From: Aurantiochytrium sp. KH105
Lineage: Eukaryota > Sar > Bigyra > Thraustochytrida > Thraustochytriidae
Assembly: GCA_003116975.1 (NCBI GenBank)
Contig: BGKB01000135.1
Span: 1 to 64,000, forward strand
DNA length: 64,000 nt
Reading direction: 5' to 3'
The notes under the pieces were generated by a model. The model searched no databases. It was not told where the DNA came from and saw only the letters and a list, made by a program, of their open reading frames with translations. Shown here piece after piece: positions 41,321 to 52,592 of this stretch. The stretch's first letter is position 1, and every line of letters begins with the position of its first letter. The translations under genes were made by a program, and so were the position numbers.

Positions 41321-44300
41321 TTATTTGTCTTTTCTTCTCTTTCGAGCGAGCTCATTCAGAATATTCTCCGCTTGCACTGAGCGATCCGCAAAGGCGCCCT
41401 CTGGAGCATGCGGCGAGAGAATGAAAACTTGGTCATCCTCGTACAGCTCCTGTGCTTGCGCCGGATTCATGCTCACGTACCGGGAGTAGCTTGTCCGGGA
41501 CGCTTGTTGTCTGCGATTTTTAGAAGGATACATGGCTCGTAAAAGGCCAAGTGGCAGGATACCTTGCTGTCGTGTGAAGTGCAGGAAAAGATCACCATAA
41601 GTCTCCCCAACGTATTCTTTGGGAATGGGTACCTGGTAGAGATTGGAGTCATGGAATGGACCCAATACCGAGGCAAGCTCGTCGGTGAGCTCCTGCTGGT
41701 GGGTGCCGTGATTTGAGGAGATTAGCAGCTGAAGCACCGAGATCAAATGCGGGTTGTAAAAGCTTTGGCAAATGACAACGTCGAGCATGGCGGTCGGAAA
41801 AATCTGACCACTCGCCAGTAAAGTGTATGTTCGTTCTTCCTGTCGAAGTTGGCTAATTGCATGTTCGCCTTTAAGAGCATGAAAAGCATCTACGAGATCT
41901 GCGATCGGTTCTGCCGAGTCGAAGGATTCGCCATCGAGGTTTCGCCTGCTGGAACCTGAGCGAGCATGCATTTCTGACAAGATCACCCCAGGCTGGTGTG
42001 CAGCTACGCCCATTCTTTCAGGAAGGTCGTCGTCATTCCCGAGGAGGTGCAGATTGTCAGAGTTGACAACTTCGACGATGATGTCGACGCAAGGGTTCAT
42101 CTGCAGAATCGTTTTGCGCACGAGAATTGCATTCGCATCGACAGCCGTTTGGGCATCGAAGATTTTCCCGCTTGTTCCTGCTTTAGAACTTTGAATACCC
42201 TTGGTAGCAATAATGACGGTTTTTGCGTACGTAATGCCTGCGCGACATAAGTCGTCTCCATCGAGAGGCGTGCCGCGCACGAAAAAGAGGAGGGGAAAAG
42301 AGGAAAGCCTTGACCACGCTGTTTCTGAAGGTGGCTCTTCTGCCAGGAGAATGATCGGAATCATTTCGCGAAGGTACTTTAGTCGCAAGGTTTTCACAAA
42401 ACACACAATGTGATCCATACTACCCACAACGACAACGTGTTCTCGAACACTTGGAAGCTCCCTCGCAAGCGAGATCTCCACGGTCGCATCCTCAAGACTA
42501 ACCGCATTTTGTGCCATGGTATACTTGTCAAAATCCTCGGCCTCCTGCAAGGACTGCGATGCGTTCGCGTCGCCCGTGAGATCATTTCTCATTGCTGCCC
42601 AGAGACCGCCTTGCTGCTTGGTCGTGGTTGAGGATTGTTCATCCGAAGATAAGCTTTCTTCCTGCAAAGCATCCTCGCTGTGCTTTTGGGTGGAAGAAAC
42701 AAGGTCTTGTAGTTTGCGTGCCGCTGAGAGCTCGCGGACGAGAATGCTCATGGCCGGATGAGTCGTACGTTGTGAGATATTAAGAGGCGCTCTGCGCTCG
42801 TCTTCGGCAATGACATAAGCGTGCACGCGGTACATCTCAACATCTGGAATGCGGAATCGACCCGGGTTAAGCACGACTCGGTAGCGCTGCGAATAAGGTG
42901 CTTGAATGTCGATTGCAAAAAAAACAATCCCGAGGCGACGGTGCAAGATTTCGGCGGCCTCGGCAAAGGGAACTCCGTTGAAAGCGTTTCCGAGATTGAC
43001 ACGGTAAATTTCATAGCCTGAGCCCCGTTTGTAGTCGGCCATCCATGCAGGTTCACCAAGAGGGCGACCTTGAGAGAGGGCGTGCTCGCTTCGCAGGGAG
43101 CGGAATGACGGGAAAATTTTCCTCTTACTCATGTTGCTTGGTCCATTATTGTCATGACGTGTTGCCGGAATCTGCAGCTGATCCAGATCATCGCTCGTAG
43201 AAGGCCCATCCTGATCAGACTCCATGGACCCAACAAGGTTGTTCAACATGGTGACAAAGCCGGGACACAAACAAGACTTTGCGAGGATATCCATCTTTAC
43301 CTGCTCAATGCTGATGACCTGGTCCACGAGATGACACGGAATACTCGCCCGACTGATATTGAACAAAGCCTTGCTTTCGGGTCGGATAAATTGCATGCAT
43401 ACGAGAATGTCAGAACGGTGGTGGTGCATGACAAAGCGCTTGAGAGAGAGCGCCTTAAGTATAGCAACAGCATCATCGTTGTGCGGTGTATGGGTGAATT
43501 TGTTGGCAAGAATAAAGCAGGCACTCGCCGAGGTGACACAGGCTCGAGCGAGATCACGCGTGCTGAGAGGTGATCCATCCAAATATGTCGTCCTTGCGCG
43601 GAAGTTCGAAGCCTCCAAGACTCGAAGAACTTCCTCTGACGGACTGCCCTGAATGAGAAAGACAACGTGAAGTGTCGGGTTGCCGTGGTCCGGATGAAAG
43701 AGCTCTTTCAAAAAGTCTCTCATGCTCACAGAGTCAAGAAATCCCGTCACGATGACGTGATTGACGTGCGGAGATGCAACATATTGAGCGCGTCTGTATA
43801 TGCTCGTGTTGCCAATGTTTTTGAGGATGATGTTGGTCCATCGAGGTATGTACAAGAGCGTGAGGCAGATAATTCCAGTCACGAGCATCTTGCCGGGCAC
43901 AGTGACCATAGAAATGTCTCCATAGCCCACTGTGGAAAACGTGACGACGAGAAAGTACATGATCTCGTGGTAGGATAGGGTATCTTCCCGCAGGGGGAGT
44001 CGAAAAGTGTTTTCTACGACGAAGAGCACGGCCGCCACAAACAGTAGCCCCGTGACCCCTTGCAGGATGACCAAGCCGATTTCCTTCTTTTGTTCTTTGT
44101 TCAAATACAGCAGGAGCCGCCGCAGACGCAGAAGTCGAAATATGCGAAGATAGACGAGGGTGATGCTGAGAACAACATATATCCACGGCGCGGTGTCAGT
44201 GGAAGAGATGGTACGGAAGTTGGACCAAAGTTCTGCAAAGGTGGGCAAGATTGTGACAGCGTCCAGTAGAGCTTGCCATGAGAAAATCTGCTCAGCGCGG

Positions 44301-44779
44301 GAATCAGCGATGAAAAGCCGTAACAAATAGTCTGCGAGGAAAAAGCAACATATCCCGAGATCAAGGTATAGACCGATGTCGGACTCTGAATAATATGTGG
44401 TAGCTACGACGAGACACACGGAAAGGACCGAGAAGATGCCATTGAAGAGGTCAAGCAGGTACCCGAGAATGGTCGTTGCCAGGTAGACGCGGATGCGCTT
44501 GCGCAGGTCTTCGTTTTGCTTGGTGTCGGCGTCAGATTCTGCGTCAATCCCGCTTATTTTACCAACCTTGAAGGTTGCGTTTTTCGCGGATTCGTCCTTT
44601 TTCGGATTTTTTCGCTCTCGGTGTCGTTCAAAGACTTCATTGGCGTTGTCTGCAAGGTCCTCCGATATTGCGTACGAAGAGGCTCGATGACGGACTTTTG
44701 GCGCCATGGAGCGTTTCTTCCCGGCGGTGATTTGTCCGAGCACATTGAAGGCGCTTTTTTCATGAGCTGCGCGCATCAT
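41321..44779 (-). CDS. Slo/BK-type potassium channel with two RCK domains
   Basis: 1152 residues from the ATG at 44779 (a second ATG follows directly); the frame extends to 44962 but opens with TTG. S1 lies near 106-128 and S2 near 137-158. S4 is arginine-rich (YLRIFRLLRLRRLLL, about 210-224), S5 follows, and the pore has the K+ filter TVGYGD at 283-288, then S6 to about 320. Two cytosolic RCK domains form the gating ring. The first starts PHVNHVIVTGFLDSVSMRDFLKELF, and the second contains REHVVVVGSMDHIVCFVKTL. The C-terminal YGDLFLHFTRQQGILPLGLLRA corresponds to the Slo family end. The expected S0 helix is not evident. At the calcium-bowl position only GNDDDLPE is present (about 914-921). 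It should act as a voltage- and ligand-gated K+ channel at the plasma or organelle membrane; the ligand is uncertain. Confidence 0.9.
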   Translation of the reverse strand: MMRAAHEKSAFNVLGQITAGKKRSMAPKVRHRASSYAISEDLADNANEVFERHRERKNPKKDESAKNATFKVGKISGIDAESDADTKQNEDLRKRIRVYLATTILGYLLDLFNGIFSVLSVCLVVATTYYSESDIGLYLDLGICCFFLADYLLRLFIADSRAEQIFSWQALLDAVTILPTFAELWSNFRTISSTDTAPWIYVVLSITLVYLRIFRLLRLRRLLLYLNKEQKKEIGLVILQGVTGLLFVAAVLFVVENTFRLPLREDTLSYHEIMYFLVVTFSTVGYGDISMVTVPGKMLVTGIICLTLLYIPRWTNIILKNIGNTSIYRRAQYVASPHVNHVIVTGFLDSVSMRDFLKELFHPDHGNPTLHVVFLIQGSPSEEVLRVLEASNFRARTTYLDGSPLSTRDLARACVTSASACFILANKFTHTPHNDDAVAILKALSLKRFVMHHHRSDILVCMQFIRPESKALFNISRASIPCHLVDQVISIEQVKMDILAKSCLCPGFVTMLNNLVGSMESDQDGPSTSDDLDQLQIPATRHDNNGPSNMSKRKIFPSFRSLRSEHALSQGRPLGEPAWMADYKRGSGYEIYRVNLGNAFNGVPFAEAAEILHRRLGIVFFAIDIQAPYSQRYRVVLNPGRFRIPDVEMYRVHAYVIAEDERRAPLNISQRTTHPAMSILVRELSAARKLQDLVSSTQKHSEDALQEESLSSDEQSSTTTKQQGGLWAAMRNDLTGDANASQSLQEAEDFDKYTMAQNAVSLEDATVEISLARELPSVREHVVVVGSMDHIVCFVKTLRLKYLREMIPIILLAEEPPSETAWSRLSSFPLLFFVRGTPLDGDDLCRAGITYAKTVIIATKGIQSSKAGTSGKIFDAQTAVDANAILVRKTILQMNPCVDIIVEVVNSDNLHLLGNDDDLPERMGVAAHQPGVILSEMHARSGSSRRNLDGESFDSAEPIADLVDAFHALKGEHAISQLRQEERTYTLLASGQIFPTAMLDVVICQSFYNPHLISVLQLLISSNHGTHQQELTDELASVLGPFHDSNLYQVPIPKEYVGETYGDLFLHFTRQQGILPLGLLRAMYPSKNRRQQASRTSYSRYVSMNPAQAQELYEDDQVFILSPHAPEGAFADRSVQAENILNELARKRRKDK

Positions 44780-45458
44780 GATGGCTGACGTCTGCCTCTC
44801 CAAAACAGGTCGTGACTTGCTCTGCGTCCCTTTGTCCAGCCCGGGCTGGACGAAGCCTCGCCCGGCGTAGGGGCTGAGACAATTGAGCCGACGCGAGCAC
44901 GCTCGCGCGTGCACGCTTGGCTTTGAAGTGGTATTTGGCGAGCCTCTCAGTGACCATAGCAATTTTTATTTATGTCAATGCACCGCTCCATGATAGACTC
45001 CTTCCTCCTTGGGGCCTTTGCAAAGCCAGCGAAAGGTGAAGGAAGCACACACCACGTGATAAGGCCTACAACGGACAAGTCAAAGCTGGTGCTTGAACAC
45101 AGCGGTGACCGGTGGTGCGGTCTCTGTAAGAATCGGATGATGCGTTGCGCTACGTTGCGTTGCATCGCGTTGCGGTGCGTTGCGGTGATGCGCTCGTCCG
45201 CCAGTTTCGTATGCCTGACTACTTTCCTTGCTGCTCGATCCTGGCTTGGCATTGAAGCAGGTGCCATGGTTATATTATACTCTTCTTTATGTACGTTTAG
45301 TGGCTACATTCTGTCCTGTGAGTGAGTCTTAAGTCCATTCTCACGTCGACATGGCCATCTACCCGTCTTGCTTTTTTTGATGTGGTCCAGGCTGGCCATT
45401 CGTACAAACGACTTGGTCGATTCGAGATAGCCTACGGTAAGGTGAACGGATGCAAGGG

Positions 45459-45493
45459 GTGTGTGTGTGTGTGTGTGTGTGTGCGTGTGTGTG
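45459..45493. repeat. GT dinucleotide microsatellite
   Basis: About 17 GT units with one GC interruption, followed by a run of nine G with one A break. Confidence 0.9.
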
Positions 45494-46490
45494 GAGGGGG
45501 GGGTACTGAGCGTGCCAGGTCGCGTGTTTGAGGCGTAAACCACTCGGAAAGAATTACTAGGCCTAGGTCTTGTTTCAAAGTCGTCACGGGCCATTCGCCA
45601 CAAACTCGCTGGCCAACTTGAGCCCTGAGCCCTCGCTCGGGGCGGAAATATGGTCTAACGGACCTCCGGACGGCGGTCTATCTGGTCCATTTTGGCCCCA
45701 CCTTCGAGTCCGCGGCTGCGGGCGGCGGGACTTGCCCTGGCTATCTCCTTGTCCGCCTTGGGCACTTGGATTCCTCGCGCGGGGGCGGACAGTTGGCCGC
45801 GCCTCTTTGAAAAACTTGATTGTTTGGTCGTGCTGTTGTAAAAGTTGTGCGCGTTCAAATGACAATTATAAAAAATGAATCGATCATCCCACCATGTCGT
45901 TCGACGCCTTTGATCCTGGACCCACGTCACCCCTTTCGACCCTGGATACAGTTTGCTGATCCTCTTCTCCCACCATTGGCGGCCGCGAAGCTATATAGAC
46001 TGTAGCATCTCGCAGCCCTCAGCCGCCGACTTACCTACCCACCCACCCTCCCCATCGCCCGCCAGCCATGCTCGTACCCGTGCCGCCATTGTCGAACTCG
46101 CTCTATCTCCGCCGTGCGTTGTCGCGCAGTGCCTTTCATTCAGCTTGATTGACTTTCCTCGCTTCCTGCTGCTGCTGCTCAGCGCTCACAGTGCCTTCGC
46201 TGTTCTCGCCCTCTGAATCGGCCTGGCCTGCTCCGGCCTGCTTGCTCGTCCATTCCTCGCGGCATCTCGAGCTCGGCTCGTCCTTGCTCGCGGCCACGGT
46301 AGGACGGGCGGGCCTCGTGCTCGCATGTCGCTGTCGCCTGCCTTGTCCACCTGCGCCTGGTGCGAGACGTCCAACTTCTTCCAGGCTGCCCGGGAGCCCT
46401 CTCCCTGCTCGTGACTCGCACGGACGCCGGAATCCACTTCCGGAGCAGCCCATCCTGGTTCACGTGCGCGCAGGCTCTCTCGCCGACCGC

Positions 46491-46532
46491 TCGTCTCGTC
46501 TGGTCTCGTCTGGTCTCGTCTGGTCTCGTCTC
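46491..46532. repeat. TGGTCTCGTC tandem repeat
   Basis: Three exact 10-base units (46501-46530) flanked by partial copies (CTCGTC). A minisatellite-like array within the spacer. Confidence 0.85.
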
Positions 46533-46926
46533 GCGGGCGGCAATTCAGTCGAATCGATTCGGGTCGCGCTCTCGAGGGGGGCTCGCTCCATCGCGTTCAG
46601 ACCGGGACCGCGCCGGAGCCCGCGCCGCCCTCTTCATCTATTTTCTCTCCGCTGCAGTCTGCAGCTGCGCGCATTCATTCCTCAATCATCGTCGCCTCTC
46701 CCTCCCGCCTCCGCGTGCCCCCTTTCGCCTCGAGCTCCAAGCTGGCCGGGCTGCTGCTGCTATTGCTGCCAGGTGCTGCTTGCACTTGCGTCGACTCATT
46801 CGCGCAGGTCAATTCTCGCCTCTACTCGTTCGTTCGGCTGCGCGCTCGTACGAGTCCGGCCCAGCTCTGCCTCGCCAAAGGCGGCCTGCGAGCCCGGAAT
46901 CCCCCGCGCGCCGCCTAGCCAAGCAG

Positions 46927-47002
<76 letters not shown>

Positions 47003-47004
47003 CC
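46927..47004. repeat. Long CCTG array (about 19 units)
   Basis: An uninterrupted 78-base CCTG array, the longest simple repeat in the window, ending 302 bases before the ATG at 47306. It keeps every frame open and explains the apparent 386-residue frame at 46149-47309. Confidence 0.95.
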
Positions 47005-47305
47005 GGCGACGGCTGGGCGTACGCGCGCACGCGCGTGGGGCCTGCCGTGGCCGCCGTCGCATCGGCGGCAGCAGTCTCTCCGGGGCCAAGGCGCAGGCGG
47101 CGCCAGCCGCAGCCAGCAAGCTGAGAGCGCTCTCGCCCGAAAAGGACTGGACTAGGGGGGGTGGAAAAAGAAAAAGGAAAAGGAAAAGAAAAACGAAAAC
47201 CCCTTTTTCTTTTCTTTCTTTTTACAACAAGGTCCGTCCAACAACAAACGAGTTCGTGCGCCGCCGCAGACCCGGAACGGAACTCGGGCGGGCGCCATCT
47301 GCAGC

Positions 47306-48595
47306 ATGACGACACGCGTGGACGCGCGACCGCCGCTGCCTGCGATGGAGAGGCCGCGCATGCGCAGGACCACGGAGAGGCAGGGCGGCGTCGGCGGCGC
47401 CCTCGCCTGTGCCGCGCAGCAGAGAACCGCGCTCGCGTCGTGCCCGACGCTCGTGCTGGGGCCCGAGGCGGCCTTGCGCGCGGCCCAGACCCGGACGCAG
47501 ACGCAGCGCAAGCCCGAGGGGGCGGAGCAGACCGCGGCGGCGGCGCGCCTCGAGCCGCCAGCGAGCGAGGACGTCAGGCTGCTCCGTAGAGCCTCGGTCG
47601 GCCAGCTCGCGTACGCAGTCAGCAACGTCGAGGCCCGCGCAGGCGGCCGCGAGACCGCCGACTTTCACGAAGCCCAACGCGCCGCGGAGAACGTTCGCTT
47701 CGCCGTCAGGCTTCAGACCGTGCTGCAGCGAGATGATCGCAGGATTCGGTTTGAAGGCGACAGGGCGCGAAGGGCCTCATCGGGGCGAGTGGAAGAGCGC
47801 AAACACGCCGCTTTCAAGAGACACATGTCCACTTCGGAGGTGCCGCGACAAGTGCCCCGCGACAAGCCGCAAACTCCTCGGACTAGCAGGCCCCGGAGCA
47901 GAACGCTCAGCTCAAACTGCCTGCCTCTTCCATCTCCCATCTCAGAGGTTGATAATGCCTCGAGCGGCGGGGCCTCTTGCAAGGGCCATCAGGCGCGGAC
48001 CGCACCAAGGAGTCGCAGTCGGAGCCACCTCTGCGTCACAATGACCACGCGCACAGCAATTGGTTCAGCTCTGCGACATCAAGCGTCGTCGCTGCGTCAA
48101 GCCTCGAACATCGGTCAAGGAATCCAGCAACCTGAAACGCATCACCCTCGTCACGTCACCCGGACGCGATGCGAGGATCTCAACAAATGCGGCACGGACG
48201 CTGATGACTCTCTTGTACTTGACGAGGAGCCGGAGCCCGACCAAGGCCATCTTCAGGAAAACCTCGCAAGCAAACAAGAGCGTGTGCTCCGGCCTCGCTT
48301 GGGCACCACAGCGTGCGTGCCTCAGCCAGACGCCCGGAATCATGCAGCAGCAGGGACTGCGACGAGTGTCGCATCGTCTGTCCGCGAGCGTCGAGCATCG
48401 ACCGGCTGCGTTTCGCTTCGCCGCGAAATGAGCAACCCTCAAGTGCTCCAAAAGAGCATTCAGCTCTGCAATTCGCTTCAACTCGATACTCGACGCGTAT
48501 CGTTAAAGAGGCGCCCGTCTTCATCATGCAAGACTGACTGTGATGCCTCTTCGGAAGCGTCCTCACCTGGGCTAGAACTCTCTCCAGTCGAGTGA
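47306..48595 (+). CDS. Hypothetical Arg/Ser-rich protein
   Basis: 429 residues starting with MTTRVDARPPLPAMERPRMRRTTERQ. I recognise no family. The most structured-looking part is about residues 92-160 (LRRASVGQLAYAVSNVEARAGG, FHEAQRAAENVRFAVRLQTVLQRD), likely helical. The remainder is Ser/Arg/Pro-rich and probably disordered, with several R-R-x-S type sites (RRASSG, RRVSLKRR, RERRASTG) that would suit basophilic kinases such as PKA. Support for a real gene is the length of the ATG-initiated frame after the upstream CCTG array, its moderate composition in the 3' half and its orderly convergent placement with the LRR gene. A chance frame in GC-rich DNA remains possible. Confidence 0.5.
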   Translation: MTTRVDARPPLPAMERPRMRRTTERQGGVGGALACAAQQRTALASCPTLVLGPEAALRAAQTRTQTQRKPEGAEQTAAAARLEPPASEDVRLLRRASVGQLAYAVSNVEARAGGRETADFHEAQRAAENVRFAVRLQTVLQRDDRRIRFEGDRARRASSGRVEERKHAAFKRHMSTSEVPRQVPRDKPQTPRTSRPRSRTLSSNCLPLPSPISEVDNASSGGASCKGHQARTAPRSRSRSHLCVTMTTRTAIGSALRHQASSLRQASNIGQGIQQPETHHPRHVTRTRCEDLNKCGTDADDSLVLDEEPEPDQGHLQENLASKQERVLRPRLGTTACVPQPDARNHAAAGTATSVASSVRERRASTGCVSLRREMSNPQVLQKSIQLCNSLQLDTRRVSLKRRPSSSCKTDCDASSEASSPGLELSPVE

Positions 48596-48896
48596 GGGAA
48601 AATTTCTTCGAGATTTGCCAAAGGCAGGCCCATGATCGAAAGTAATATGTGATTTACTGTCCTCCTCCAAACCAAAGAACCAGGATCTTTCTTTAGTCGG
48701 CTCTTAGATGTGTCTGTAAAAAGAATTTCAAAACAAATTGTCACTTGCTGCTCCACAACCATTGGCTGGGCAACCTGCGTTGCGCTAGTCAATTGATAAA
48801 TCCTCACTACACATTGAAGGAAGTAAACTCGAATGGATGTCGGAAGGGGATAAAGAAACAGAACAAAGCAAATAACAACACAACGAATATGCGATC
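48596..48896. other. Convergent 3' spacer, AT-rich
   Basis: 301 bases between convergent stops, clearly AT-richer than the genes on each side. Nothing else is recognised. Confidence 0.5.
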
Positions 48897-50672
48897 TCAT
48901 CCTGAACGCATCTCGGAAATGAGTCCTTCGAAGCGCGCAACGTTGCGCGCGTTCTTGGCCCGCTCTTGTGCCAAAGCCTGGCCCAGAACTTGAATTTCGC
49001 GCACGCGCTCGCGCGATTCCGCCTCTGCGTGTCCGAGCTCTGCGCGAAGCCGAGACTGTACCTCTTGCTCCTTCGTCAGGTCCGACTGCAGGGCAATCTC
49101 TTTCGCAGCCAGCTCATCCTTTTCCTTTTTCAGTGCGACAAGCGTTTGCTCAAGGACAGATACATTCTCTTCGCTGCGCTGCGCCTCTTGGCGCGCATTC
49201 GATGCCTCCTCGCGGGCCCGCTGCAGGTCAGACTGTACACTTTGCATACGCTGCGCTTGGTCCGCAAGCTTTCCGTCCCGGCGCTGAATCAGCTCGCGAA
49301 ATTGTTCCATCTCTTTGGCAGCCTGCTCGAGTAAAGATGTTTTGCGCTCAAGATCCTTACGCAAGGGTTCAAGGTCCTCTTGTTCCCGTGCAGTCTCCTC
49401 GTAGCTTTCAATGACCCCCTCTTGCTCCTCGATCGTGTCGCGTGCATCTTGGATCTCGGCCTTGAGGTCTTCGATGCGTCTCTCTGCTTTCTCCAGAGCG
49501 CGTTCAAATTCTGATTGGTCTGAGGCCGCTCGCCGCATCTCGGCGAGACTCTCGTTCTGGTCTCGCAGCATGGCGTCTTTTACCCTGATAGCATCACGCG
49601 CTTCCTCGAGCTCATGTTCCAAGCCTTGTCGTACAGCTGCCGCAGCCGCTGTGACCCTGCGAACCTCTTCGCGAGCAACATCCGCCTCAGCCTGTGCTCG
49701 CAATGCATCGGCACGGGCTTCGTCAACATCTTTGACGCGCCGCTCGAGCGAGCGGGTCTCCAGACGTATAGATGCAATCTCTTCAGCGTGTTGCGAAGCC
49801 ATTTCAGAAATCTTTGCGCGTGCTTCCGCGAGCTCGTTATCACGAGTTCGTACGACCCCAATGAGACGTTCAAGTTTTTGCTTTTGCTCGCGGATGACAC
49901 GCAATGCGCCCTGTAGTTCGAGGCAGACGCGCTGAAGACGCAACTCCTTGGACGCTGTCTGCTCGCGCTCGGCGTCGAGTAGCTTTTGTAAATCCGCCTG
50001 GTGTCGAGCCCCCTCGCGTGCTGCAACTTCGGCTTCCTCTAGCCGGCGCGCCATCGCGCGTTTCTCCTCGGTGGCTCGCGTGTGTGTCTTTTGCGCATCC
50101 TCTTTGGCGAAGTCGAGTGCTTGACGAAGGTGCTGTGCTTCTTCGAGCACGGCTCCGACTCTTTGCTCCAGCGCCAGCGCTTCGGCGGCGCGGTTGCGAG
50201 CTTCGGCAGCATGTTCCTCGCGACGAGATTCTGAAATAGCAAGCTTAGCGGCAAGGGCGTCAGCACGGCCAGCGAGTTGGTCCTGCGTGAGAGTGGAGGA
50301 TTCTTGAAAATGGCTCAGACGCTGCGTGAGTGAGCGTTTCTCCTGAAACGCGACCTCCAGCTTTTCGGCTAAAGAAGCAGCTTCCTGCGATTTAGCGGCG
50401 AGCGCGGATCGCGACGAATCGAGATCTGCTTCGAGGGCTCGCATTTTATCCTGGGCAGCTTTAGCGCTGGCGACAGACTCTGCTTCTTTTGACGCTCGAG
50501 CGTGCCGAAGTTCTTCTTGCGTTGCTGCAAGCTTGTTCTCTAGGTCAGCGAGAACACGCTCATTTGCTGCGAGCGATGTCTTTTCCAATCTTTCAAACCG
50601 CTGCCGCCATGCTTCTTGCTCATGGCTCTCGAGTCGCTGGCGAAGCAACGAGAGTTCGGCCAAGAAAAACTC

Positions 50673-50728
<56 letters not shown>

Positions 50729-52592
50729 CACGGCCGCCCGATACATTCTGGAGCCGAAGCAGCGATGCAGGTGAATCTTGTGTAGTCGATGTATCGGTGG
50801 AGGTGTTTGCTGTTATATTGAGATTCATGTCTCCAGTGGGCGCAATAATCTGATTGCGCTGCTCAACAGCTTCTTTGTCTGTACATTCCTCAATATCCTC
50901 TTTTCTGCCATTTGGGTCGTTGCGGTCAATTGGGGAGTCAGCACGTGCTTGAGGCGTACATTCCTTCTTATTCTGTGAGGCTGCATTCTCACCGTCCTCA
51001 TCATCGTTCTCTTTGTCGTCGTCGTCGTCGCCGTCGTCGTCGCTGCTGATCTCGTCCTTGACGCTGCTGTTGTCGGTGTCACCTTCACTTCGAACAGCTG
51101 ATGACATCTCGGATTCTACAGTGCCCATGTTCGCAGGTGATGCTGAAATACTATCGCTGGTGGACGATTCTTCGACAACCTCGGCGGCCCCAGTCTTTGC
51201 TTCGTCATTGCCAGACCTAGCGCGACGACCGGCCTCTCGACGCAACAAAACGAGCGTTTCGACGAGGTGACCTACCTTGAGCGATTCATCTCGTCGGCCA
51301 GCTCGCCGAAATCGAGCAATCTGTTGCTTTGAAACTTCAACTCCACCTGATCGCAAGAGGTCTTGAAACTCTCCGTCCTCGAGGCTGATGCTTCGAGCGA
51401 GCTTCCGACTTCCAGCCCATTCTTGAAGAACGTCAGAAGGACGACGCGCGTTGTCTGCGTGCCAGTCCGCAAGAATCTGCGCATGCTGCGCATCGCTGAG
51501 CATGCGCTGGCGCAAGATGCGAGTATGAATGATGCGATCGCTTGACGCTGGTTCGACTGCCCATGGATTGTGGAAACCCTTTCCCTTTCGTGGTGGAAAG
51601 TCTGTATTTTCCCTGATTTGAGAGCGCTCCATGCGCCGCAAGAAGAGTTCTGCGGCGCGTTGGAAGCGTGGGAGTTCTGGCGCATTCGATGTTGCGGAGT
51701 TAGCCACATCTAATGGCGAAATAGAAGACGAAGAAGAAGAAGAAGAAGAAGAGGGAGGAGGATGAGGAGAAGATGGAGAAATGCCAACGTGGGCGTCTTG
51801 AGTCGCATGACGTCCACGACGCACACCTGGCGATACTACGAGCGCTGTCTCTGCATCCACGTCAATATCCATTTCGCGAACCTGAGGAAGAATGTTTCGT
51901 ACGTTTTGTGAAAGTTGACGCGTTGTCGTGCAGACGGGATTGTCCTCAAGTAAAAGCTTGGAAAGTCTGTCGCAGAGTCGAAGAGGTTCGAGAGCAGAGA
52001 TTGTCCCGATACGATTCTGACGTAAGTTGAGTATTTCGAGCTGGCCCAAGACACTGAGGCCCTCGACATCTTCAATGGCGTTGTAAGAGAGATCAAGTTC
52101 GCGAAGACTTGCGAGCGGAGGGAGGCATCCTGCCGGCAGCGAGACCAAAAGGTTGCTGGCCAAACTGAGAAATAGCAAATGTGAGAGACCAGCCAAGTCG
52201 GAGGCTTCAACGTTGCGCACGTCATTCGACGCAAGATTTAGTCTCCGTAGTGCTTGAAAGTCTGCAATACCGCTCAAAGAAGTAAGTTGGTTGCCCTGAA
52301 GGTTCAGCGTACCGACAAGATGGGCTCGCGCTAGTGTGCTAGAGGAAAAGCTCCTCTCGACACTGCCTTGCAGGCCTCGGTTGATAAAGCTCCAGTACTC
52401 CAACTCCACGACTTCATTGTGAGCCCTCCCTTCATCTGTTGCCTCGTCATTTTGCTGTTGCTGTTGATCTTGCTGCTGTCTCGCCTGGACCTCGCCGTCA
52501 ACCTCGACGTCCTCCGTTGGGTCAGGCCCTCGGCTACCTGGAAAACCTTGCATGCCTTGCTCGCGCTCTGGATCTAAGGCAGCTGTATTCAT
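48897..52592 (-). CDS. Leucine-rich-repeat coiled-coil protein, LRRCC1-like
   Basis: 1231 residues from an ATG at 52592. Residues 92-245 hold five to six leucine-rich repeats of the SDS22-like type found in ciliary/centrosomal LRR proteins (LVGTLNLQGNQLTSLSGI, LRRLNLASNDV, LLFLSLASNLL, LRELDLSYNAIEDVEGL, LEILNLRQNRI), closed by a cap (LSKLLLEDNPVCT). A disordered acidic middle part follows (runs of Asp/Glu near 500-530). A pure glutamine run at about 621-640 is encoded by CAA. From 640 to the end there is almost continuous coiled coil with heptad Leu/Ala and many Glu/Arg. LRR plus long C-terminal coiled coil is the plan of LRRCC1 (CLERC), a centriole-associated protein of ciliated cells; other LRR coiled-coil proteins are possible, so no symbol is given. 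It shares a 438-base divergent promoter with the CAP-domain gene. Confidence 0.85.
50672..50728. repeat. Coding (CAA)n tract encoding poly-Gln
   Basis: About 19 TTG units on the plus strand, read as CAA codons on the minus strand within the LRR coiled-coil gene. Pure codon use makes it prone to length change without frameshift. By contrast the glutamine tract at 27353-27382 in another gene is made of CAG. Confidence 0.9.

Larger units (their letters stand above)
44780..47305. other. 2.5 kb divergent spacer with GT, TGGTCTCGTC and CCTG arrays
   Basis: No gene is supported. The stretch includes the 5' flank of the channel gene, a GCGTT-rich patch (45140-45190), a GT array, three exact TGGTCTCGTC units and a long CCTG array. 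Open frames through 46149-47309 on both strands are mostly translated repeats. A purine-rich tract (AAAAGGAAAAGG type) at 47164-47205 followed by a pyrimidine tract lies 100-140 bases before the ATG at 47306. Confidence 0.6.

Noticed and set aside
44780-44962. N-terminal extension of the potassium channel
   Set aside because: The extension begins at a TTG and has no in-frame ATG; its composition is that of 5' flank. The ATG at 44779 is used.
46149-47309. A 386-residue plus-strand open frame and a 168-residue minus-strand frame
   Set aside because: They pass through the CCTG array, which leaves all frames open, and translate to Leu-Pro-Ala-Cys or Gly-Arg-Gln-Ala repeats. The remainder is Arg/Ser/Ala-rich with no domain.
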